DNA from: Actinomadura violacea
Lineage (GTDB): Bacteria > Actinomycetota > Actinomycetes > Streptosporangiales > Streptosporangiaceae
Length of the DNA stretch: 64,000 nt
Assembly: GCF_017573465.1 (NCBI RefSeq)
Contig: NZ_JAGEPF010000012.1
Coordinates: forward strand, 124,001 to 188,000
Direction of reading: 5' to 3'
Both the position numbers and the translations under genes were made by a program. Within the stretch, counting starts at the first letter, position 1. Each line of letters begins with the position of its first letter. The notes under the pieces are model-generated. The model ran no database searches, was not told where the DNA came from, and was given only the letters and a program-made list of their open reading frames with translations. Below, piece by piece: positions 8,221 to 17,006 of this stretch.

Positions 8221-11200
8221 ATGGCACGCACAGGGTCCGCGACCATGCAGGTTCCGGCGAAGACGGTCCCGTCCGTGCCCGGACCGCCCCGCGGCACCCG
8301 GGTCATCGCGGTCGGGAAGCTGGCCAAGGCGCTGGCCAAGGCCGTCGAGGGCGAGGTCCGCTTCGACGACGGGGCACGCGCTCTCTACGCCAACGACGCC
8401 TCGAACTACCGGCAGGTCCCGATCGGCGTCGTCGTCCCGAAGACGCTGGACGACGTGGTGGCCGTGCACCGGATCTGCAAGGAGTACGGCGCGCCGATCC
8501 TCAACCGCGGCGGCGGGACGAGCCTGTCCGGCGAGACCGTCAACTACGCGGTCGTCATCGACCACTCCAAGTACCTCACCGGCATCGGCGGGCTCGACGC
8601 GGAGAACGGCCGCGTCACCTGCGAACCCGGCGTCATCAACGAGGAGCTGAACCGGCACACCGGCGAGAGGGCCGGGCTGGTGTTCGGGCCGGACCCGTCC
8701 TCGCACTCGCGGTGCGTGATCGGCGGCAACATCGGCAACAACTCCTGCGGCATCCACTCGGTCCAGTCGCAGCTGTACGGGCCGGGGCCGCGCACGTCCG
8801 ACAACGTCCACGCGCTGGAGGTCGTCACCTACGGCGGCGACCGGTTCTGGGTCGGCGTGAACGAGGAGGACCGGCTCGACGAGATCATCGCCGCGGGCGG
8901 CCGGAAGGGCGAGATCTACGCGGCGCTGCGCGACCTGCGCGACCGCTACGCCGACGCGATCCGCGCGGGCTTCAGGCCGGTGGAGGAGGTGCCGCGGCGC
9001 GTCTCCGGGTTCAACCTGGACGAGCTGCTCCCCGAGCGCGGCTTCAACGTCGCGCGCGCCCTGGTCGGCACCGAGAGCACCTGCGCGACCGCGCTGCGGG
9101 CGGTGCTGCTCCTCACCCCGGCGCTGCTGGAGCGCACCCTCGTCGTCGTCGAGTACGACGACCTCGCGGCCGCCGCCGAGCACACCGGCGAGATGATCGA
9201 GAAGTTCCGCCCCATCGGGCTGGAGGCGCTCGACCGCAAGCTGATCAACGACCAGCGGATGCAAGGCAAGAACCTGTCCGACATCGAGGAACTGCCGCGC
9301 CCGGACGGCGGCGCGTGGCTGCTCGTCCAGCTCGGCGCCGACACCGAGGAGGAGTCGGTCGGGCAGGCGGAGCGGCTCGTCGAGTGGCTCGTCGGCGAGA
9401 AGGGCTACGAGCGCGACCGCATCCTGCTGGAGAAGAGCAGGCAGGAGGGCGGCGCCAGCCAGGAGCTGTGGACGATCCGCGAGGCCGGCCTCGGCTCCAC
9501 CGCGTTCCCGCCCGGCAAGGACCACTGGCCCGGCTGGGAGGACTCGGCCGTCCCGCCGCCGAAGACCGGCGAGTACGTGCGGGCGCTCCGCCAGGTCATG
9601 GACAGGCACGGCATCGACGGGGCCATGTACGGGCACTTCGCGCAGGGCTGCATCCACTCCCGGATGAGCTTCGACCTGCGCACCGCCGAGGGCCTCGCCA
9701 GCTACCGCGCGTTCATGGAGGAGGCGGCGGACCTCGTCACCTCCTACGGCGGGTCGGTGTCCGGCGAGCACGGCGACGGCCAGCAGCGCGGCGAGCTGCT
9801 GGTCAAGCAGTACGGCCCGGAGCTCATCCAGGCGATGCGCGAGTTCAAGCTCATCTGGGACCCGGACGGCATGATGAACCCCGGCAAGGTCGTCGACCCC
9901 TACCGGCTGGACGAGAACCTCAAGCTCGGCACCGGCTACAACCCGCCGCGCCCGGAGGTGAAGTTCGCCTACGAGGAGGACGGCGGCGACTTCGCGCACG
10001 CGGCGCTGCGCTGCGTCGGCATCGGCAAGTGCCGCGTCCCGCAGGCGACGAACACGATGTGCCCGAGCTACCAGGTGACCCGCGAGGAGAAGCACAGCAC
10101 CCGCGGCCGGGCCCGGCTGCTGTTCGAGATGCTGCAGGGCGAGGCGATCACCGACGGGTGGCAGTCCAAGGAGGTCGCCGAGTCGCTGGACCTGTGCCTG
10201 GCCTGCAAGGGCTGCACCAACGACTGCCCGGTGAACGTGGACGTCCCGACGTACAAGTCGGAGTTCCTGTACCACCACTACAAGTCGGCGAAGCGGTGGC
10301 GGCCCCGCTACGCGTACGCGTTCGGGTTCATCGACCAGGCGGCGCGGCTCGCGTCCCGGATGCCGGAGATCGTGAACTTCGCGACCCATACGCCGGGCCT
10401 CGCGCGGCTGGCGAAGCTGGCCGGCGGCATCGACCGGCGGCGCCCGCTGCCGCGGTTCGCGCCGATGACGCTCCAGCGGTGGTTCGCCGAGCGCGGCGGC
10501 ACCGCCAACCCGCACGGGCGGCCGGTCGTGCTGTTCCCCGACACCTTTAACAACCATCTGCACACCGATGTCGGTGTGGCGTGCGTGGAGGCGATCGAGG
10601 CGGCGGGCTGGCAGGTGATCATGCCGGAGGGGCACGTGTGCTGCGGCCGTCCCCTCTACGACTACGGGTTCCTCGACACGGCCGAGCGCTACCTGCACAA
10701 CGTGCTGGACGTGCTGCGCCCGCACGTCCGCGCGGGGACGCCCGTCGTCGGCATGGAGCCGAGCTGCCTCGCCGTCTTCAAGGACGAGCTGACCAAGCTG
10801 CTCCCGCACGACGACGACGCCAAGCGGCTGGCGAAGAACGCGCACCACTTCGCCGAGTTCTTCTACCAGTACGACATCGCGCCGCCGAAGCTGAGCGGCG
10901 GCGGCAAGGCGCTGCTGTGGGGGCACTGCCACCACCGCGCGACCGGCGGCATGGACGGCGAGAAGAAGATCCTGGAGCAGATGGGCCTGGACACCGAGAG
11001 CCTCAAGGGCGGCTGCTGCGGCCTCGCCGGGTCCTGGGGGTTCGAGGACGGCAAGTACGAGATCTCGATGGACTGCGGCGAGCAGGCGCTGCTGCCCGCC
11101 GTCCGCGACGCCGACGACGCCACCGCGATCGTGGCGAACGGCTTCTCCTGCAAGACGCAGATCGAGGACGCGAAGACCGGCCGCGAGGCGCTGCACATCG

Positions 11201-11475
11201 CCCAGCTCATGAAACTGGCCCGCGAGCAGGACGGACGGCCCGTCACCGGGAAGCCGGAGAACGCCGCGCACGACCGGAGGCCGGCGCCGCCGCCCGGCAG
11301 GCGCGCCGCTCGCGTCGGCCTCGCGCTCGGCGCCGGAGCGGGCGCCGCCGCGCTCGGCGCGGCCGGGACGTACGCCGCGTACCGGGCGCTGCGCCCGCGC
11401 CGGACGACACCGCTGGACCAGGCCCGAGCCACGGTCGGGCGCCTGCTCCCCGTGCGGATCGCCGTCCGCCGCTGA
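8221..11475 (+). CDS. FAD/Fe-S 2-hydroxyacid dehydrogenase (GlcD-GlpC fusion type) with C-terminal membrane helix
   Basis: The product of about 1084 residues fuses four parts. An FAD-binding PCMH domain has PILNRGGGTSLSGETVN and CVIGGNIGNNSCGIHS. A C-terminal FAD-oxidase domain has YGHFAQGCIHSRMSFD and GSVSGEHGDGQQRGELL. A GlpC-like Fe-S module has CVGIGKCR ... TMCPSYQVTREEKHSTRGRARLLFEM and LCLACKGCTNDCPVN. Two CCG domains have GHVCCGRPLYDYG and GGCCGLAGSWGF. E. coli YdiJ (D-2-hydroxyglutarate dehydrogenase) and bacterial D-lactate dehydrogenases share this plan. It adds a C-terminal hydrophobic segment (VGLALGAGAGAAALGAAGTYAAYRAL), a probable membrane anchor. I chose ATG 8221 because AGGACG lies just upstream; ATG 8185 would add 12 residues without a good ribosome binding site. 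A paralogue without the anchor is at 47184-50057. Electron acceptor is likely quinone. Confidence 0.87.
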   Translation: MARTGSATMQVPAKTVPSVPGPPRGTRVIAVGKLAKALAKAVEGEVRFDDGARALYANDASNYRQVPIGVVVPKTLDDVVAVHRICKEYGAPILNRGGGTSLSGETVNYAVVIDHSKYLTGIGGLDAENGRVTCEPGVINEELNRHTGERAGLVFGPDPSSHSRCVIGGNIGNNSCGIHSVQSQLYGPGPRTSDNVHALEVVTYGGDRFWVGVNEEDRLDEIIAAGGRKGEIYAALRDLRDRYADAIRAGFRPVEEVPRRVSGFNLDELLPERGFNVARALVGTESTCATALRAVLLLTPALLERTLVVVEYDDLAAAAEHTGEMIEKFRPIGLEALDRKLINDQRMQGKNLSDIEELPRPDGGAWLLVQLGADTEEESVGQAERLVEWLVGEKGYERDRILLEKSRQEGGASQELWTIREAGLGSTAFPPGKDHWPGWEDSAVPPPKTGEYVRALRQVMDRHGIDGAMYGHFAQGCIHSRMSFDLRTAEGLASYRAFMEEAADLVTSYGGSVSGEHGDGQQRGELLVKQYGPELIQAMREFKLIWDPDGMMNPGKVVDPYRLDENLKLGTGYNPPRPEVKFAYEEDGGDFAHAALRCVGIGKCRVPQATNTMCPSYQVTREEKHSTRGRARLLFEMLQGEAITDGWQSKEVAESLDLCLACKGCTNDCPVNVDVPTYKSEFLYHHYKSAKRWRPRYAYAFGFIDQAARLASRMPEIVNFATHTPGLARLAKLAGGIDRRRPLPRFAPMTLQRWFAERGGTANPHGRPVVLFPDTFNNHLHTDVGVACVEAIEAAGWQVIMPEGHVCCGRPLYDYGFLDTAERYLHNVLDVLRPHVRAGTPVVGMEPSCLAVFKDELTKLLPHDDDAKRLAKNAHHFAEFFYQYDIAPPKLSGGGKALLWGHCHHRATGGMDGEKKILEQMGLDTESLKGGCCGLAGSWGFEDGKYEISMDCGEQALLPAVRDADDATAIVANGFSCKTQIEDAKTGREALHIAQLMKLAREQDGRPVTGKPENAAHDRRPAPPPGRRAARVGLALGAGAGAAALGAAGTYAAYRALRPRRTTPLDQARATVGRLLPVRIAVRR

Positions 11476-11490
11476 GCGGGGCGCGGGCGG

Positions 11491-12129
11491 TCAGGACGGG
11501 CGGATCAGGCCGCGGCGGGTCGCGGCTGCCACGGCGGCGGTGCGGGAGTCGACCTCGAGCTTGGCGTAGATGTGCACCAGGTGCGTCTTCACGGTCGTCT
11601 CGCTGAGGAACAGCCGCTTGCTGATCTGCCGGTTCGACAGGCCCTCCGCGACCAGCCCGAGCACCTCCAGCTCGCGGCCGGTCAGCGTCGCCGACGGCGC
11701 CCGCATCCGGCCGAGCAGCCGGGACGCGACCGACGGCGCGAGCGTGCTGTCCCCGGCGGCGGCCGATCGGATCGCGGCGTGCAGCTTCTCCGGCGGCGCG
11801 TCCTTGAGCAGGTAGCCGGTCGCGCCCGCCTCGATCGCGGCGAGGATGTCGGAGTCGGAGTCGAACGTCGTCAGCACCAGCACGTGCGGCGGGCGCGGCC
11901 CCGCGCCGGTGATCCGCCGCGTCGCCTCGGCGCCGTGGATGCCGCCGCCGAGCTGCAGGTCCATGAGGACGACGTCGGGCCGCAGCCGGGCCGCCTCGGC
12001 GACCCCCTCCTCGCCCGTCGCGGCCTCGCCGACCAGCGCGAAGTCGGTCTGGTCGAGCAGCATGGCGCGGATGCCGGAGCGGACGACCGGGTGGTCGTCG
12101 ACGAGCAGGATGCGGATCGGCGCGCTCAT
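11491..12129 (-). CDS. NarL/FixJ-type response regulator
   Basis: This 212-residue regulator has a receiver domain with acidic pocket D11/D12, phospho-acceptor D57 (VVLMDLQL) and K109 (YLLKDA). A LuxR-type helix-turn-helix follows at about 145-205 (LTGRELEVLGLVAEGLSNRQISKRLFLSETTVKTHLVHIYAKL). Its start codon overlaps the stop of the upstream histidine kinase by 4 bp (ATGA), so it is the cognate partner. It lies opposite an ABC exporter operon that starts at 13495, the probable target. Confidence 0.95.
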   Translation of the reverse strand: MSAPIRILLVDDHPVVRSGIRAMLLDQTDFALVGEAATGEEGVAEAARLRPDVVLMDLQLGGGIHGAEATRRITGAGPRPPHVLVLTTFDSDSDILAAIEAGATGYLLKDAPPEKLHAAIRSAAAGDSTLAPSVASRLLGRMRAPSATLTGRELEVLGLVAEGLSNRQISKRLFLSETTVKTHLVHIYAKLEVDSRTAAVAAATRRGLIRPS

Positions 12130-13328
12130 CGGTCCTCCGGTCCGGCGGGCAGCGGCAGGCTCGCCACCACCGCGGTGCCCTCGCCCGGCGACGACTCGAC
12201 GGTCAGCGTCCCGCCCAGCGCGCGCGCCCGGTCCCGCATGGCGCGCAGGCCGTAGCCGGTGCCCTCGCCGCCGTCGTCCGGCGCGCGGGAGGCGGACGGG
12301 TCGAACCCGCGGCCGTCGTCGAACACGTCCAGCACCACCACGTCGTCGAGATAGGTCAGCGTCACGCCGACGTTTCCGGCGGCGGCGTGCCGGCCCGCGT
12401 TGCCGAGCGCGCCCTGCGCGATCCGCAGCAGCGCCACCTCGTACTCGGTGGGCAGCTCGGCGGGCGTCCCGGACACCTCGAACCGCATCGCGGCCCCCGA
12501 CCGCGCGCCCGCCGACTCGGTGACGCGGCGCAGCGCGTCCGGCAGCGACGACCGCTGAAGGGCGGGCGGGGCGAGCGCGCGCACGAAGCCGCGGGCCTCC
12601 TCCAGGTTCTCGGCGGCGGCCTTCTCCGCCTCGTCCAGCCGGCCGCGGGCCGCGCCGGGCGCCTGGTCGAGGTCGCGGCGCGCCGCCCGCAGCAGCAGGA
12701 TGATGCTCGACATGCCCTGCGCGAGCGTGTCGTGGATCTCCCGGGCGAGCCGCTCGCGCTCGGCGAGCCGGGCGGCGCCGGACTCCGCGCGGACGAGCCG
12801 CTCCCGGGTGCGCACCAGCTCCTCGATCAGCAGCCGGCGCCGCTCGCTCTCCCGGTAGAGCGCCCCGTACGCCAGCGCCATCATCGTCGCGACGGCCGCG
12901 CCGATGCAGGGGCCGAGCACCTCGGCGAGCGTCGGCCCGCCGCCGTGCCAGGCGGACGCCGCGACCGCCGCGCCCGTCAGCACCGCCACCCCAGGCAGGG
13001 CCGCGGGCAGCGGCAGCAGGTGCAGGTAGGCGAAGAACAGCGGGAACGCCAGCCACACGAAGTCCGGGGCGGCCAGCGCCAGCGCGATCCACCCGGCGCT
13101 GATCAGCCCGAGCCACACGCGCGCGAGCGCCGGGCGGGCGCGGTGCGCGCGCAGGCGCGGGACGACCGCGGCCGCGTACAGCGTGCCGAGCAGCACGCCG
13201 CCCGCCGCGGCGCCGGCCCGGCCGTCGTACGCCACGCGGACCAGGGCGATCGCGAGCAGCACCAGGAAGGTGCCGTGCACGGCCCAGCCGAGCAGCCGCA
13301 CCGCCGGCGAGAACGGATCGTCCCTCAT
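12126..13328 (-). CDS. NarL-partner sensor histidine kinase (HisKA_3)
   Basis: The protein has 400 residues with about five or six N-terminal membrane helices (12-165), a short coiled segment, and a HisKA_3 dimerisation helix with phospho-acceptor H199 in REIHDTLAQGMSSIILLL. The HATPase domain shows the GNAGRHAAA N-box variant (most kinases have NxxKHA/NxxRHA), VFDDGRGFD and GTGYGLRAMRDRA. No extracytoplasmic sensor domain is present, so it resembles the intramembrane-sensing kinases that monitor envelope or antibiotic stress. It is followed by its response regulator and faces a divergently transcribed ABC permease/ATPase pair, the usual layout for an exporter controlled by its own sensor. 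Confidence 0.93.
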   Translation of the reverse strand: MRDDPFSPAVRLLGWAVHGTFLVLLAIALVRVAYDGRAGAAAGGVLLGTLYAAAVVPRLRAHRARPALARVWLGLISAGWIALALAAPDFVWLAFPLFFAYLHLLPLPAALPGVAVLTGAAVAASAWHGGGPTLAEVLGPCIGAAVATMMALAYGALYRESERRRLLIEELVRTRERLVRAESGAARLAERERLAREIHDTLAQGMSSIILLLRAARRDLDQAPGAARGRLDEAEKAAAENLEEARGFVRALAPPALQRSSLPDALRRVTESAGARSGAAMRFEVSGTPAELPTEYEVALLRIAQGALGNAGRHAAAGNVGVTLTYLDDVVVLDVFDDGRGFDPSASRAPDDGGEGTGYGLRAMRDRARALGGTLTVESSPGEGTAVVASLPLPAGPEDR

Positions 13329-13494
13329 TTCTCACCCAGCGTAGGCGACGGGCCGGGCCGCGGAATCGATCGAAGGATGGATCCGGGGCCGTCCGGAGGA
13401 AGGCGGTCCGGCGGTGCGGCCGCACGATGCGCCCGGGGGCGCGCGCGGCGGAGGCTGGAAGCGTCCGGATCACCGAGGGAACGGGAGGCGCACG

Positions 13495-14574
13495 GTGTTC
13501 GTGGCGCTCAGGGATCTGCGCTTCGCCAAGGGGCGGTTCGCGCTCATGGGGTCGGTCGTGCTGCTCATCACGCTGCTGGTGACGATGCTGTCCGGCCTCA
13601 CCGCGGGCCTGGCGAGGGACGGCGGGTCCGCGGTCGAGGGGCTGCCCGCCGACCGCGTCGCGTTCGGCACCGGCGCGTCCGCCGACGGCAAGCCGTCGTT
13701 CTCCGACAGCCGGATCGACCGGCGGACGCTCCAGGGCTGGCAGGACGTCCCCGGCGTGACGGCGGAGCCGCTCGGCATCGCCATGGGCCGCCTCTCGTAC
13801 GGTTCCGGCGGTGAGCGCGGCGCGCCCGCCGCCTTCTTCGGCGTGGCCCCCGGCGGGAAGGCCGGCGGCGGCGCCCCGGCCGCCGGGCGGGTCGTCCTGT
13901 CGAAGGAGCTGGCGGCCAAGACCGGGCTCTCGGCGGGCGCGAAGATCCAGGTCGCCGGGCACGCCCTCACGGTCGCGGGGGTGCGGGGCGACGCGTCCTA
14001 CAGCCACACCCCGGTCGCGTGGCTGGCGCTCGCCGACTGGCGGGCGGTGAACCCGCAGGGCGGCGGCGAGGCCGCGACGGTCCTGCTGCTGCGCACGCAC
14101 GGGGACCCGGGCCTGCGGGCCGCCGACGCGCGGCTCGGCACCACCACCGTCGCGCTCGGCGACGCCAGGACCGCGATCCCGTCGTTCTCCGCCGAGAACG
14201 GGTCGCTGCAGCTGATGCGCGGCTTCCTGTTCGCCATATCGGCACTGGTCATCGGCGCCTTCTTCACCGTCTGGACGATCCAGCGGCGCGGCGACGTCGC
14301 CGTGCTGAAGGCGCTCGGCGCGAGCACCGGCTACCTGCTGCGCGACGCGCTCGCGCAGGCCGTGCTGGTGCTGCTGGCCGGTGCCGGGATCGGCGGCGCG
14401 ATCGGCGGGCTGGCCGGCGCGGCCGTCGCGGGGAGCGTCCCGTTCGTCGTCTCGGCCGGCACCACCGTCGTCCCGGTCGCCGTGATGATCGTGCTCGGCG
14501 CCGCCGGGGCGGCCCTCGCCATCCGCAAGATCACCTCCGTCGACCCGCTGACCGCGCTGGGAGCCGCCCGATGA
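13495..14574 (+). CDS. FtsX/MacB-type ABC transporter permease
   Basis: The roughly 359-residue permease has one N-terminal helix (FALMGSVVLLITLLVTMLSGL), an extracytoplasmic domain of about 200 residues, and three C-terminal helices, as in the FtsX/MacB_PCD family. The soluble part contains LSKELAAKTGLSAGAKIQVAGH, typical of this family. The start is taken at GTG 13495 because GGGAGG ends six bases upstream; an ATG at 13414 would add an Arg/Gly-rich leader that does not look like a membrane protein start. The gene overlaps the ATPase gene by ATGA. It is likely an exporter of lipids, peptides or drugs controlled by the adjacent two-component system. Confidence 0.88.
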   Translation: MFVALRDLRFAKGRFALMGSVVLLITLLVTMLSGLTAGLARDGGSAVEGLPADRVAFGTGASADGKPSFSDSRIDRRTLQGWQDVPGVTAEPLGIAMGRLSYGSGGERGAPAAFFGVAPGGKAGGGAPAAGRVVLSKELAAKTGLSAGAKIQVAGHALTVAGVRGDASYSHTPVAWLALADWRAVNPQGGGEAATVLLLRTHGDPGLRAADARLGTTTVALGDARTAIPSFSAENGSLQLMRGFLFAISALVIGAFFTVWTIQRRGDVAVLKALGASTGYLLRDALAQAVLVLLAGAGIGGAIGGLAGAAVAGSVPFVVSAGTTVVPVAVMIVLGAAGAALAIRKITSVDPLTALGAAR

Positions 14575-15308
14575 GCCTCGCCCTGACCGACGTCGTGCTG
14601 ACCTACCCCGACGGGGACCGCACGCTGACCGCCCTCGACCACGTGACGATGGACGTCGCGGAGGGCGAGTTCGCCGCGGTCGCGGGGCCGTCCGGGTCCG
14701 GTAAGTCGAGCCTGCTCGCGGTCGCCGCGCTGCTGATCGCCCCGGCGTCCGGCACCGTCGAGGTCGCGGGACGCGACGCCGCCGCCCTCGGCCCGGCCGA
14801 GCGGACCCGGCTGCGGCGCGACCACATCGGCGTGGTGTTCCAGCAGCCCAACCTGCTGCCGTCGCTGACCGCGCTCGACCAGCTCACCGTGATGGCGCAC
14901 ATGGCGGGGCGGTCGGCCCGCGCCGCCGCCGACCGGGGCCGCGAGCTGCTCGACGCGGTCGGGCTGGCCGGGCAGGAGCACAAGCGGCCGCACCAGCTGT
15001 CCGGCGGCGAGCGGCAGCGCGTCAACATCGCCCGCGCGCTGATGAACGACCCGCGCGTCCTGCTGGTCGACGAGCCGACCAGCGCGCTCGATCACGAGCG
15101 CGGCGCCTCCGTCGTCGCCCTGCTCGCCGCGCTCACCCGCGAGCGCGGCGTGGCGACCGTCATGGTCACCCACGACCTCGCCCAGCTGGACGCGGTGGAC
15201 CGCGTCTGGACGATGCTGGACGGCCGGCTCTCGGCAAGCCCCGGGCAGGTCAGCGGGGCGGCCACGGGGGGCCGCCCTGCGTCGACGCCCACACCCACAC
15301 GTAGATGA
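14571..15308 (+). CDS. ABC transporter ATPase (MacB/LolD type)
   Basis: The 245-residue ATPase has Walker A GPSGSGKSS, Q-loop VVFQQPNLLPSL, signature LSGGERQRVNIARAL, Walker B LLVDEPTSALD and H-loop VTHD. It pairs with the upstream FtsX-like permease through a 4-bp overlap. The final 20 or so residues (SPGQVSGAATGGRPASTPTPTRR) lie beyond the conserved domain and overlap an antisense small membrane-protein gene. The true end of the conserved protein is therefore near the overlap. Confidence 0.93.
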   Translation: MSLALTDVVLTYPDGDRTLTALDHVTMDVAEGEFAAVAGPSGSGKSSLLAVAALLIAPASGTVEVAGRDAAALGPAERTRLRRDHIGVVFQQPNLLPSLTALDQLTVMAHMAGRSARAAADRGRELLDAVGLAGQEHKRPHQLSGGERQRVNIARALMNDPRVLLVDEPTSALDHERGASVVALLAALTRERGVATVMVTHDLAQLDAVDRVWTMLDGRLSASPGQVSGAATGGRPASTPTPTRR

Positions 15309-15417
15309 GGAAACCGGTCGCGATCAGTCCCAGCAGCAGCGGCCAGTTCGCCCCCGCCGCCCTGTGTCCACGCCTGGCGCGCACGTTCACCACCCGTTCC
15401 GTCCGGAAGTGCGTCAA
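15250..15417 (-). CDS. Small single-pass membrane protein (55 aa), overlapping the ATPase end antisense
   Basis: The minus strand encodes a 55-residue protein that starts at TTG 15417, with GGAG 9-12 bases upstream. It begins THFRTERVVNVRARRGHR and has one clear transmembrane helix (WPLLLGLIATGFLIYVWVW), then ASTQGGPPWPPR and a TGA. The basic N-terminus and hydrophobic core predict N-in topology. The GTGs at codons 9, 10 and 12 are alternative starts. Its 3' 59 bases run antisense to the ABC ATPase gene. I do not recognise the family. The well-formed helix and tryptophan belt argue for a real gene. Confidence 0.55.
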   Translation of the reverse strand: MTHFRTERVVNVRARRGHRAAGANWPLLLGLIATGFLIYVWVWASTQGGPPWPPR

Positions 15418-15483
15418 TGGCCATGTCTCCGGACGGCCGCGTCCTATGTCCCACGATCGGCAAACTCGGCGTGAACCTCCAGG

Positions 15484-16881
15484 TCAGGCGGTATCGCGGC
15501 GCGCGGGCAGCGCCAGGGACAGCGCGGCGGCTGCCACCAGCGCCACCGCCATGACCAGGAACGCGCGGCCGCACGCGCCCGCGAGCCCGCGGCCGGCCGT
15601 GGCGGCGGTGAGGGCGGCGAGGCCGAGCGCGCCGCCCGCCTGCTTCGCGGTGTTCATCAGCCCGGACGCCGCGCCCGCGTCGGAGGCGGCGACGCCCGAG
15701 GTCACGGTCGTCGTCAGCGGCGTGTTGAGCAGCCCGCCGCCGATCGAGGCGAGCACGGCGGGGCCGAGCACGCCGCCCGCGTAGCCGCTCGCGGCGGTCG
15801 CGGTGCTCTGCCACAGGAACCCGGCCGCGGCGGTCAGCGCCCCCGCGATGATCAGCGTCCGGTCGTCCAGCCTGCGCATGAGCCGGGGCGTGACGCGGAG
15901 CCCGACGGCCATCGTGAGCAGGGTGTGCGGCAGGAACCCGAGCCCGGTCTCCAGCGCCGAGAAGTGCAGGACGTCCTGCATGTAGAGGGTGAGGAAGTAC
16001 CACATCGGCACCTGGAAGCACGCACCGGTGAGCAGCATGACCGCGTTCCCGGCGGCGACGGCGCGCAGCCTGAGCAGCCGCGGCGGGAGCAGCGGGACGG
16101 CCGCCGACCGCGTCTCGACCAGCGCGAACACCGCGAGCAGCACGGCGGACGCCGCCAGCGCGCCGGCGGTCACCGGGTCGTCCCAGCCGCGCGGTGCGGC
16201 CTGCATCAGCCCGTAGGCGAGCAGCGCCAGTCCGGCGGTCGCGGACGCGGCGCCGGGCACGTCCAGCCGCCCGGCCCGCCGCTCACCGGCCGGCAGCCGT
16301 CGCGCCGCCGCGATCGCGACGGCGCCGATCGGCACGTTGACCAGCAGGATCGAGCGCCAGGACAGCAGTTCGGCGAGGGCGGCGCCGACGAGGTTGCCGG
16401 CCGCGCCGCCCGCGAGGCTCACCGCCGTCCAGATCGCGAGGGCGCGGGTGCGGTGCGGCCCTTCGGGGAACCGCGCGGTGAGGACCGCCAAGGTCGCGGG
16501 GGCGAGCACCGCCGCGCCGAGCCCCTGCCCGGCGCGTGCGGCGACCAGCAGGCCCGGCCCGGTGGCGAGCCCGCCGACCAGGCTCGCCACCGTGAACAGC
16601 GCGAGGCCGGCGGTGCAGATCCGGCCGGCGCCGCGCAGGTCGGCGAGCCGTCCGCCGGTCAGCAGGAACCCGGCGAACGCCAGCGTGTAGGCGCCCGCGA
16701 CCCACGGCAGGTCCGCGTCGCCGAAGCCGAGGGCGGACTGGATCGCGGGAAGCGCGACGTTCACCACGGACACGTCCAGCACGACCATGAACTGGGCGGC
16801 GCAGGCGAGCGCGAGGACAAGCCCGGCCGGCGCCGCCCGCGCCCCGACGGCGGCCGGGCCGGTCGCTTCCCGTGACGTCAC
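15484..16881 (-). CDS. MFS drug-efflux transporter (DHA2, 14-helix family)
   Basis: The roughly 465-residue transporter has about 14 membrane helices. Family motifs include VVLDVSVVNVALPAI (motif D1 of DHA2 exporters), GGRLADLRGAGRI (motif A) and ARAGQGLGAAVLAPATLAVLTARFPEG (motif C region). It should extrude hydrophobic compounds using the proton gradient. The start is uncertain: GTG 16881 lies 4 bp after GGGAGG, and a TTG at 16902 would add seven residues. A TetR regulator is transcribed divergently 125 bp away, and a 38-bp palindrome overlaps the start region, so TetR control is very likely. Confidence 0.9.
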   Translation of the reverse strand: MTSREATGPAAVGARAAPAGLVLALACAAQFMVVLDVSVVNVALPAIQSALGFGDADLPWVAGAYTLAFAGFLLTGGRLADLRGAGRICTAGLALFTVASLVGGLATGPGLLVAARAGQGLGAAVLAPATLAVLTARFPEGPHRTRALAIWTAVSLAGGAAGNLVGAALAELLSWRSILLVNVPIGAVAIAAARRLPAGERRAGRLDVPGAASATAGLALLAYGLMQAAPRGWDDPVTAGALAASAVLLAVFALVETRSAAVPLLPPRLLRLRAVAAGNAVMLLTGACFQVPMWYFLTLYMQDVLHFSALETGLGFLPHTLLTMAVGLRVTPRLMRRLDDRTLIIAGALTAAAGFLWQSTATAASGYAGGVLGPAVLASIGGGLLNTPLTTTVTSGVAASDAGAASGLMNTAKQAGGALGLAALTAATAGRGLAGACGRAFLVMAVALVAAAALSLALPARRDTA

Positions 16882-16888
16882 GCATCCT

Positions 16889-16926
16889 CCCGAGCAAATC
16901 AATGTGTCCGACTTGGTTTGCTCGGG
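16889..16926. promoter_or_regulatory. Palindromic operator between MFS gene and TetR gene
   Basis: Arms CCCGAGCAAATCAA (16889-16902) and TTGGTTTGCTCGGG (16913-16926) match at 13 of 14 positions around a 10-bp centre. The site covers the MFS ribosome binding site and probable promoter. A further half-site, CAAACCAA, occurs at 16957-16964 upstream of the tetR gene. This fits repression of both genes by the TetR protein. Confidence 0.7.
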
Positions 16927-17006
16927 GCCACGCTACGCTCGCTAGACTTCAGCGGTCAAACCAATGCAGTCACATCGAAAAGCCGATCGAGAAGCAGGGA
17001 GCGGTC

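Noticed and set aside
16881..16902. TTG 16902 or the out-of-frame ATG 16897 as start of the MFS exporter
   Set aside because: ATG 16897 is in a frame without transporter motifs. TTG 16902 lies before the ribosome binding site; GTG 16881 fits better, though spacing is short.
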